DNA of 13,341 nucleotides from Deltaproteobacteria bacterium RIFOXYA12_FULL_61_11 (GTDB lineage: Bacteria > Bdellovibrionota_F > JAHFAK01 > YA12-FULL-61-11), in the NCBI GenBank assembly GCA_001799195.1, contig MGSU01000088.1, positions 1-13,341 on the forward strand, given 5' to 3'. The notes under the pieces are model-generated. The model ran no database searches. It saw only the letters and a program-made list of their open reading frames with translations, and was not told where the DNA came from. Of this stretch, positions 1 to 6,578 are shown in pieces. A program made the translations under genes and the position numbers. Within the stretch, counting starts at the first letter, position 1, and the number at the start of each line of letters is the position of its first letter.

Positions 1-2
1 TG

Positions 3-1574
3 CAATTGGTTCTGGGAAAACGGGCCAGTACCCAGATGCTTCGGGATGGAACGGATGATGCCCTGGTTGAGGCAGTGTTCGTCAGGCAACCCCATGCCGA
101 GGTCTGGCGACAACTCGACGAGCTACTCGAACCCTACGAGCTTGCTGGAGAAGACGATCTGACTCTCCGACGGGTACTTCGTCGGGACGGCCGCAATCGC
201 GTTTATATCCAGGGGAGTCTGGTGCCCTCATCGCTGCTCGAGGAATTGGGCCCATTATTGGTCGATGTGGCTAGCCAGTTTCATGGCCAGAAGCTCCTGC
301 GTCGCGAGTACCAGGCTTGGTTACTGGATAGATCCGGCGGACTCGAGTCCGCGCTTGCGGTCTATCGGCAAGGGTATCGGGACTTGCTCAGCCTTCGCCG
401 ACAACGTCAGGTGTTGAGGGAAGAAGGGGAGTCGGAACGCAGACGCCGGGAAGAACTTGGAGATAAACTGCGGGATCTCTCAACTCTTGGGGGGGATCCT
501 GGCCAGTTCGAGATGCTCAGGCAGGAAGCGCATTTGCTCCGCGATGCTGAGCACATCAGGATGGCCTGTTTCCATGCTCACGAACGACTCTATTCCGGCG
601 ATAAAGCTCTCTACGATCAGCTCGCCGAAGTACTCCGTTCCCTCGAAGAACTGCGTGGGCGTGCACCGCAACTCGAGCAGGCTGTCGTCGAGCTCGAAGC
701 CGTGGCCTCCATCCTGGCCGAGGTTGGACAACAGCTCGGATCGTTTGCCACCTCGCTCGAGGATGGCGACCAACGGTTGGAGCAACTCGAGAACCGTCTG
801 GGGGCGTTAGATGCCTATCTCCGGCGCTATCGACTACGACCCGAAGAATTGCAGGCCGATACACTCGCCACAAAGGCGGAATTTACTGCGCTGGCCGAAC
901 ACGACAGGGCTCTGGAACGGCTCGATCACGACTTGAGCCAACTCGAGGTTTTACTCTTGGAACAAGCGAGCAGGTTGCACCAACAACGCTTGGTCGCTGC
1001 CCCGCGTTTGGGTGCTGCGATCAATACTATCTTACGCTCGCTGCGGCTCGAGCGAGCCGAATTGGTGATCGAGGTGCAGGCCCCCGCCGATCCGACGCCC
1101 GATGCCTTAGGGGAACGAGGGTACAGCACCGTCCGCTTGCTCTTCAGATCCGACCTGGATCTGCCGCTCAAGCCCTTGGACCACGTTGTTTCAGGAGGCG
1201 AGCTGTCGCGACTTTTCCTGGCCTTGAAGGTGCTGTTGGGACGTCATGGCGAGAGTGCAACGATCCTCCTCGACGAGGTCGATACCGGTGTCGGCGGGGA
1301 AGTCGCCGAAGCCATCGGGTTGCTCCTTGCCGAGCTTGCCCGGGAGCTCCAGGTCTTGGTCATTACCCATGCGCCACAGCTCGCCCGGCATGCAGTGTGC
1401 CATTTGCTCGTAGAGAAACTCCAGCGAGAGGATGGTCCTTGTATTTCGGTCCGCAATCTGGATCAGGTCCAGCGCAGAGCGGAGTTGGCTCGTATGCTCG
1501 GCGGAGAAACCTTGGGACGGTCGGTCCAGGAATTGGCAGGGGAACTTCTGGGGAGGAAGGAACCAGGAACTTGA
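3..1574 (+). CDS. recN: DNA repair protein RecN, 5' end cut by window
   Basis: RecN is an SMC-like ATPase that acts in the cytoplasm on double-strand break repair with RecA. The frame is open from the first full codon (base 3), and the first visible residues QLVLGKRAS match the region just after the Walker A motif of the family, so about 45 N-terminal residues including Walker A lie outside the window. The middle (about residues 120-310) is rich in Leu, Glu, Arg and Gln, as expected of the coiled-coil arm. The C-terminal ATPase half has the ABC signature VSGGELSRLFLALKV (near 1187-1230), Walker B with the DEVDTGVGG loop (near 1270-1300) and the switch motif VITHAPQLARH. The total would be close to the usual 550-570 residues. 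The gene ends 7 bases before the convergent lipoprotein gene, so the two genes have almost no room for separate terminators. Confidence 0.95.
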   Translation, partial: QLVLGKRASTQMLRDGTDDALVEAVFVRQPHAEVWRQLDELLEPYELAGEDDLTLRRVLRRDGRNRVYIQGSLVPSSLLEELGPLLVDVASQFHGQKLLRREYQAWLLDRSGGLESALAVYRQGYRDLLSLRRQRQVLREEGESERRRREELGDKLRDLSTLGGDPGQFEMLRQEAHLLRDAEHIRMACFHAHERLYSGDKALYDQLAEVLRSLEELRGRAPQLEQAVVELEAVASILAEVGQQLGSFATSLEDGDQRLEQLENRLGALDAYLRRYRLRPEELQADTLATKAEFTALAEHDRALERLDHDLSQLEVLLLEQASRLHQQRLVAAPRLGAAINTILRSLRLERAELVIEVQAPADPTPDALGERGYSTVRLLFRSDLDLPLKPLDHVVSGGELSRLFLALKVLLGRHGESATILLDEVDTGVGGEVAEAIGLLLAELARELQVLVITHAPQLARHAVCHLLVEKLQREDGPCISVRNLDQVQRRAELARMLGGETLGRSVQELAGELLGRKEPGT

Positions 1575-1581
1575 ACTGGAG

Positions 1582-2220
1582 TCAGCGTACGATCAGTTGG
1601 TTGCGCACACCACGCACGCCGACGTCGTAGTCGTAACAATCCCCGGTCGGGCAAGCGATAGATTGCGCGCTGGTCAGGTAGCGTGGGTTAGACATGGTCA
1701 ACCCACCGCTGACGAGGCTCGGATCGATGTACGCGGTGCTGGCCAGGGTTTGGGGGTAGGATCCCACCAGTTGGGGCGATGAGAGGTATTGCTGGGGGAG
1801 CGTCGTGACAGAGGGCGAAACCATCGGCACACCCGAGCTCATGGATTTGGCCATCAGCATCATCGAGATGACCTCGGTGCCCTTCATCGCCAGCATCATC
1901 ATCATGTCCTGGCGGAATTTATCATTACGGTCCTGACGAGCCTCCTGGAGGTACTTCTCGTACAGGGGGTTGTTCATCGTGGACGTCATCATGTTCTGAT
2001 TATACATATAGGGATTGGTTCCGTAGGTCCCGTAGGCCCCATACCCGGTCATTGCGGTGTTGGTGCCGTAGGCGCCATAGGTGCTAGTACCGGTCCCGGT
2101 GCTGTAGAGGGATCTCGAACCGAGATTGCTCGAGCTACGCTTCTCGCAACCCATCGCGATGAGCAAGCAGGCGAGCAAGAGCAGAGCGATCGCGGTCGGG
2201 TTGCTGCTACGGGTTTTCAT
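1582..2220 (-). CDS. Small Tyr/Gly/Asn/Met-rich lipoprotein, function unknown
   Basis: This is a 212-residue protein I do not recognise. It begins with a short basic region (MKTRSS), a hydrophobic stretch (residues 10-23) and a plausible lipobox IAMGC, giving a lipid-modified Cys25. A second cysteine in LLAC (Cys18) is less likely because it leaves too short a hydrophobic core. Residues about 40-75 are low complexity, with repeats of YGAYGT or YGT followed by Asn/Met-rich sequence. A segment near residues 85-130 has charged residues and a Met-rich helix-like stretch (DKFRQDMMMMLAMKG). The start is supported by a good ribosome binding site, AAGAGGAAG, just upstream on the minus strand (complement of about 2224-2232). 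The gene is convergent with recN and divergent from the next lipoprotein. Only the lipoprotein call is well supported; an outer-membrane or periplasmic structural role is a guess. Confidence 0.85.
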   Translation of the reverse strand: MKTRSSNPTAIALLLLACLLIAMGCEKRSSSNLGSRSLYSTGTGTSTYGAYGTNTAMTGYGAYGTYGTNPYMYNQNMMTSTMNNPLYEKYLQEARQDRNDKFRQDMMMMLAMKGTEVISMMLMAKSMSSGVPMVSPSVTTLPQQYLSSPQLVGSYPQTLASTAYIDPSLVSGGLTMSNPRYLTSAQSIACPTGDCYDYDVGVRGVRNQLIVR

Positions 2221-2403
2221 GGTCTTCCTCTTCGCATTGAGGTGCTCGCAGTTTGTTTTGCAAGATCAATGCCGAGACTGCGGCTTGACCGACAATCCTT
2301 GTTGATTGAAATTAGATGCATTTTTGGAATAGCATGGGATAACCCCCTGCAGGAATCGCGGCAGGCATGTCTCAGTAAGGAGAAGCAGAGAAGGGTTCGT
2401 GCA

Positions 2404-2432
2404 TTGACATCCGGTGGCCTGATTGCTACGAC
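2404..2432 (+). promoter_or_regulatory. Candidate sigma-70-type promoter of the lipoprotein-mazG-apeB trio
   Basis: A perfect TTGACA (2404-2409) is followed by a 17-base spacer and TACGAC (2427-2432), which matches TATAAT at three of six positions. It lies in the 259-base gap between the two divergent lipoprotein genes and would give a 5' leader of about 40 bases before the ATG at 2480. A weaker alternative is TTGATT (2302-2307), 17 bases, TGGAAT (2325-2330). For the divergent gene I saw only an isolated TCTAAT-like -10 (complement of 2311-2316) without a good -35. Confidence 0.3.
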
Positions 2433-2468
2433 CGCTTCGGTGTTCGATCCCCTGTCCCGTAGCTTTCC

Positions 2469-2476
2469 AGGAGGTG
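2469..2476 (+). promoter_or_regulatory. Strong ribosome binding site that fixes the start at 2480
   Basis: AGGAGGTG sits just upstream of the ATG at 2480. It favours that ATG over an in-frame upstream start at 2423, which would put 19 non-signal residues in front of a typical lipoprotein signal peptide. Confidence 0.8.
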
Positions 2477-2479
2477 GCG

Positions 2480-4378
2480 ATGCGCGTGCTAGTGGCAATG
2501 CTCCTGCTCTTCGTCGGAATGAGTGGTTGTGATTTACGGCTGCCGAAAACCTCCCCTAAAGAAACCCGTTCCAACGGGGGCTTGCAGGGGGTGGTGACGG
2601 ATCTCGAGACCGGTGAACGCCTCGCAGGTGTCGAAGTAGCTGTCCTCGTCAATGGTTCTTGGCGGCACACGCAGACCACGAGAGACAATACACGGACTTT
2701 GATCAATGAAGCTGGAACCTATTATATTAAGGATTTACCTGTTGGAGTGGCCTTGAGAGTCTGGTTTGGTGGTCCCTCAGAGCTTCTCGATGAGCAAGGT
2801 AAACTCGTCGAGGGGCCTACCTACGCGACCTTTTACCAGACCTTCAGGATTGACCCGATCCTCAACGGTCGGGATGGTAACGGTACCGAGACCGAACTGC
2901 TTCTCGCCGACCATCCATTGCTGCAGCTCGATGCAACGTTGGTGCAGGCGACAGCGATCTTCGGCGGTCGAGTCCTTGGGGACGAGAGCGGGGATCAAGC
3001 GGGGATAGGCGGTGCTTTGGTACGGTTGATCATGCCCCGTTTCGAATTGACCCGCGATGTACTCACCGAAGAGGATGGGAGTTTCGAGTTCCTCGAAGTA
3101 CCGCGGTCGACCATCGGTGGCGAATTGGGTGGTACCTTGATGGTCCTCCCCATTGATCGAGATGGCGATGGACGGTACGAGTACGCTACGTGGATGAAAA
3201 ATCCAGCTACGATCATCTCCCTGACCTCCACCGGGTTGGATACTGCGCAGCCTTTCGTGATCGATATGCAACGAGCGGCCCTCAAACCCGAGGTGGTTTG
3301 GACCAACGTGCCCGAATTACCCGCTGCGACCGGAGAGGATCCTACCGCTCGTTGGCGATATTTCGAGGTTTCGCAGGAACTGCGCTTCCTCTTCTCGATA
3401 CCCATGGTCTCTACATCGGCGAATGCCTCCCTGGTCGAGTTGCGTCTCCTGGATGAGAGCGATGATACGGCTGGAGGACGACAGGTTGGTGTGAATACCT
3501 CTTTCGACGAGGCCGGAGTGTTGCTGACCGTCGAACCGGTCGAGGAACTTGTTCCGGGTCGACGTTACACCGTTACCCTGGCCGGTGAGTTCGAGGCAGT
3601 GAGTGGTGGCCGTCTCACCGCGCACGGCTATGGCTTCCTCGGACACGCCGGGCTCCCCGTCCTGCAACCCGAGGATGCTCCGACCCTCTCGCGTTTCCTC
3701 GTTGATTTTACCCTTGATTGGAATACGACAGCGGTGACCTTGATGTGGTCCGAGGTGCCGGGAGCTACGAGCTATCTACTCTTTGCCCGGGACCATCATG
3801 TCGGTTGGCGTGAAATCCTCCCGGTCGCCGGTGAGACCCTGATTGTGTCCGACGGGTATGCCTATATGCGGGTAGACTTGAGTTCCTTCGATGTCTATCC
3901 CGACGATGGCAACCTCTTTACCCCCTTCGCTTCTGACAACGAGCTCTCGGTCGTCATTGTGCCCATCAATCGCGATGGGGTTTGGAATTTCCCCTCCAAG
4001 CCGGACCAGCATATCCTCAAATTGTACGATGAAACGAAACCGACCGTAGTCGCCGTGACCACCGTCGAGCTCGATGGCAGCGCCAAAGTCGGACGCCTGA
4101 GGATTGAGTTCTCTGAAGCTATGGACCATTCCAAGCCACCGACGGTGGCTTGCACGGACAAGAGCGGTGACACAAAAGCGCCGAGCGGCGGCAGCTGGAC
4201 CTGGGTCTATCCCGCAGTCGGTTCGAACCCACCTCTCCTGACCGAGGGGTATTTTACCTTCCTCAACGAGGACAAGGTCAATTTCAGCACGGACCAGTGT
4301 ACCATCACCTATACCGGGGTGAAGGACAGCTCGGGGAATGCTTTGGCTTCCCCGGAAAAACAGGTGCATATCCTGTGA
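2480..4378 (+). CDS. Multidomain surface or periplasmic lipoprotein with beta-sandwich repeats
   Basis: This is a 632-residue protein with a clear type II signal peptide: MRVLVAMLLLFVGMSGC, lipidated at Cys17. After a short linker it looks like a string of beta-sandwich domains. Residues about 35-115 (GVVTDLETGERLAGVEVAV and on) resemble a carboxypeptidase-regulatory-like domain. Residues about 158-235 (GRVLGDESG... then EDGSFEFLEVP) are a second one, ending in DRDGDGRYEYA, which looks like a calcium-binding DxDxDG loop. Residues about 305-390 resemble a bacterial Ig-like (Big_5/SbsA) domain. Residues about 410-450 have a fibronectin-like WSEVPGATSYLLFAR strand pair. From about 517 (DETKPTV) to the end is another Big_5-like domain with FSEAMD and DSSGNAL, both typical of that family. 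No enzyme motif is visible. Domain names are inferred from pattern only. It is the first gene of a coupled trio with mazG and an aminopeptidase. Confidence 0.85.
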   Translation: MRVLVAMLLLFVGMSGCDLRLPKTSPKETRSNGGLQGVVTDLETGERLAGVEVAVLVNGSWRHTQTTRDNTRTLINEAGTYYIKDLPVGVALRVWFGGPSELLDEQGKLVEGPTYATFYQTFRIDPILNGRDGNGTETELLLADHPLLQLDATLVQATAIFGGRVLGDESGDQAGIGGALVRLIMPRFELTRDVLTEEDGSFEFLEVPRSTIGGELGGTLMVLPIDRDGDGRYEYATWMKNPATIISLTSTGLDTAQPFVIDMQRAALKPEVVWTNVPELPAATGEDPTARWRYFEVSQELRFLFSIPMVSTSANASLVELRLLDESDDTAGGRQVGVNTSFDEAGVLLTVEPVEELVPGRRYTVTLAGEFEAVSGGRLTAHGYGFLGHAGLPVLQPEDAPTLSRFLVDFTLDWNTTAVTLMWSEVPGATSYLLFARDHHVGWREILPVAGETLIVSDGYAYMRVDLSSFDVYPDDGNLFTPFASDNELSVVIVPINRDGVWNFPSKPDQHILKLYDETKPTVVAVTTVELDGSAKVGRLRIEFSEAMDHSKPPTVACTDKSGDTKAPSGGSWTWVYPAVGSNPPLLTEGYFTFLNEDKVNFSTDQCTITYTGVKDSSGNALASPEKQVHIL

Positions 4379-5178
4379 CCGGTTCGCTGCCTCCCTCTGG
4401 TGCTCCGGCCGATCGACGGTGTGTGCAACTCGAACGCCTCGTCGGGATCATGGCTAGGCTGCGGGGGCCCGGAGGATGTCCCTGGGACCTAGCCCAGGAC
4501 CATGCCAGTTTGACCAGGTTCCTCGTCGAGGAGACCTACGAGGTTCTCCAGGCCATCGCCGAGAATGATGATAAGAGTTTGTGCGAAGAACTGGGGGATG
4601 TCCTCCTCCAGGTGGTGTTCCACGCTCGCATCGCCGAGGAGAGACACGCCTTCGAGCTCTGCGACGTGATCACCGGCTTAGCCGATAAACTCTTCGATCG
4701 GCATCCTCATGTGTTTGGAGAGGGGGAGCGCTTGGCTAGCGCAGGAGAGGTGGAGCAGAGCTGGAACCAACGCAAACGTTCGGCTCGGCGCTCTTCCCTT
4801 CTGGATGGCATTCCGCCTGCCCTGCCTGCACTCATCAGAGCCTGGAGACTCGGTGAACGCGTCACCTCGGTGCATACCGTACTCAAACGAACTGAGCTGG
4901 CTCCGCGAGCTGCTACGTCACTGCGTCGGCTCGCAGAAGCAATTGAACACGGTCGACCCGAAGAACTCGAAGCTGGGCTCGGGCCAGCCCTGTTTGTGTT
5001 GGCGAATGTCGCGGGAGCCCTCGGGATCGATACCGAGCAAGCCTTGCAGACCGAGAGCACGCTGTACAGTGACCAATTCCGCTCCTGGGAACAAACCGGT
5101 AGCAAGAAGCCGGATACCGCGAGCGAGCAGTTGCTAGCCGACATCCACCTGCGGACCACTCGGGAGATTCCGACATGA
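4375..5178 (+). CDS. mazG: MazG-family nucleoside triphosphate pyrophosphohydrolase with degenerate C-terminal domain
   Basis: MazG hydrolyses (d)NTPs to NMPs and pyrophosphate. The N-terminal domain has the full family pattern: LERLVGIMARLRGPGGCPWD, E52-E53-T-Y-E56, E71-E72-L-G-D75 and FDRHPHVFGE. The C-terminal repeat keeps the linker GIPPALPALIRA and the end of the helix pattern (LGIDTEQAL), but the expected acidic metal ligands are missing. The segment that is KVYEEIDEV in E. coli MazG (from memory) reads SLRRLAEAI (R184-R185), and EEEMGDLLF reads LEAGLGPALF (G201, P204). The chosen start is GTG at 4375, which overlaps the previous stop in GTGA and gives 267 residues, close to E. coli's 263. 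An in-frame GTG at 4423 is an alternative that starts nearer to the conserved region; neither has a strong ribosome binding site. Translational coupling to the upstream lipoprotein is likely. Confidence 0.92.
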   Translation: MTGSLPPSGAPADRRCVQLERLVGIMARLRGPGGCPWDLAQDHASLTRFLVEETYEVLQAIAENDDKSLCEELGDVLLQVVFHARIAEERHAFELCDVITGLADKLFDRHPHVFGEGERLASAGEVEQSWNQRKRSARRSSLLDGIPPALPALIRAWRLGERVTSVHTVLKRTELAPRAATSLRRLAEAIEHGRPEELEAGLGPALFVLANVAGALGIDTEQALQTESTLYSDQFRSWEQTGSKKPDTASEQLLADIHLRTTREIPT

Positions 5179-6503
5179 AGTGCGCTGACGCTGACCTCCT
5201 TGCCGCTTTGATGTCCTTGATCGATGCCTCGCCGAGTCCCGCGCATCTTGTGAGGAACGTGGTCAAACGGTTGGAGGCCTCCGGGTTCCAGCCATTGACG
5301 GAAGAGCTTCCGTTCGAGTTGGAGCCGGGACAGCGTCGCTATGTCGTTCGAGATGGCTCTGCCCTGTGCGCCTTCCGGATCGGTAATGCTCCACTGGAAG
5401 AGGCTGGTCTACGTATCGCTGGGGCCCATACGGACAGTCCGGCGCTCAAACTCAAGCCTCGTCCCGAGCTCGAGACCAGGGAGGTGCGATCCCTGGGGGT
5501 AGAGGTCTATGGCGGTCCGATCTTGGCGACGTGGTTGGATCGTCCGCTCCGGTTGGCAGGACAGGTCGCGGTCCTGGAGGGTGAGATGGTACGCCGCCGT
5601 CTCGTAGAACTGCCCTTCCACATGACGGTGCCCTCTCTGGCTCTGCACCTCAATCGAGAGGTCAACGAGAAGGGCCTGATTCTCAATCCTCAGACCATGC
5701 TCCCCGTGCTCCTTGCAGATGGCCGAGAGAAAATTCCCTCGCTCGAAGCGCTGCTGGGCGACCTGCTCTCCTGTGCCCCCGAGTGTATCGTAGGTCATGA
5801 TCTGATCTTCGGTGACGCGACCCCCGCGTCCCTCTGCGGTCTGGGTGGAGAATTTCTTTCAGCGCCCCGGTTGGACGATCAGGCAATGTGTTGTGCCGCG
5901 ATAGAGGCTCTCTGCGGGCTCGAGGAGTCGCTCGATACCACCGCGGTGACGATCTTGTTCGATCATGAGGAGATCGGTAGCAGGAGCAACCGAGGAGCGG
6001 CTGGGGCGTTCCTCGGGACCATGTTACGCAGGATGACCGCGTCCCTCGGGAAAGACGAAGAAGCCCACCTGCGCACCTTGGCCGGCAGTACCTTGCTCTC
6101 CCTCGATGCGGCTCATGCCTTGCATCCCAACCATGCCTCCCTGCACGATCCCACCACTCCTCCTCTGCTCAATCGGGGTGCCGTGCTCAAGGTCAACGCT
6201 GATCTTCACTATGGCACCGAAGCCTTGACCGGCGGACAGGTGCGTGCTTGCTGCCGCCGGCTCGGTCTCCCCTTACAAACCTATGTCCATCGAGCCGATC
6301 TCCGTTGCGGTAGTACCATTGGCCCCATCGTGGCCTCCGAGCTGGGTATCCATTGCGCCGATGTCGGACCGGCGATCCTCGCGATGCATGCTGTTCGCGA
6401 ATTGATGGGCGTTGCCGACCTGTGCAGCCTGACCACGCTGACGTCTGCCTTCTTCACGGCAGCCGAGTTCGCACCGGACAGAGCTTCTGCCCGACAAGGG
6501 TGA
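5175..6503 (+). CDS. apeB: M18 family aminopeptidase (aspartyl aminopeptidase type)
   Basis: M18 enzymes are cytoplasmic, two-metal aminopeptidases that remove N-terminal residues, often acidic ones, and form large tetrahedral dodecamers. At 442 residues the length fits the family. The metal-site motifs are all present in order: AGAHTDSP (H85, D87), SAPRLDDQ (D234/D235), DHEEIGS (E265/E266), DAAHALHPN (D311, H314) and ILAMHAVRE (H405). The central insertion with VYGGPILATWLDRPL and FHMTVPSLALHLNREVN is also typical. The ATG at 5175 overlaps the mazG stop as ATGA, so the two are probably translationally coupled. Substrate preference cannot be read from sequence alone. The last dozen residues after TAAEF are not conserved, as far as I can tell. 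It ends the lipoprotein-mazG-apeB trio, followed by 75 bases before the next gene. Confidence 0.94.
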   Translation: MKCADADLLAALMSLIDASPSPAHLVRNVVKRLEASGFQPLTEELPFELEPGQRRYVVRDGSALCAFRIGNAPLEEAGLRIAGAHTDSPALKLKPRPELETREVRSLGVEVYGGPILATWLDRPLRLAGQVAVLEGEMVRRRLVELPFHMTVPSLALHLNREVNEKGLILNPQTMLPVLLADGREKIPSLEALLGDLLSCAPECIVGHDLIFGDATPASLCGLGGEFLSAPRLDDQAMCCAAIEALCGLEESLDTTAVTILFDHEEIGSRSNRGAAGAFLGTMLRRMTASLGKDEEAHLRTLAGSTLLSLDAAHALHPNHASLHDPTTPPLLNRGAVLKVNADLHYGTEALTGGQVRACCRRLGLPLQTYVHRADLRCGSTIGPIVASELGIHCADVGPAILAMHAVRELMGVADLCSLTTLTSAFFTAAEFAPDRASARQG

Positions 6504-6578
6504 ATTGTCCCTTGCACCGCAGGGCTTAGCGTGGTAGTCCTCTCTCTTGTTCCAGCGGGGATCCTAGCGAGGCTCACG

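Noticed and set aside
1789-2532. Plus-strand open frame of 247 codons opposite the small lipoprotein
   Set aside because: The translation is His/Arg/Gly-rich and featureless, and runs across an intergenic region into another gene. The minus-strand frame has a signal peptide and a ribosome binding site.
6494-6526. Inverted repeats at the end of the aminopeptidase gene (CAAGGG 6496-6501 with CCCTTG 6510-6515; CCCTTGC with GCAGGG)
   Set aside because: The stems are short, overlap each other and have no T-run, so a terminator call is not supported.
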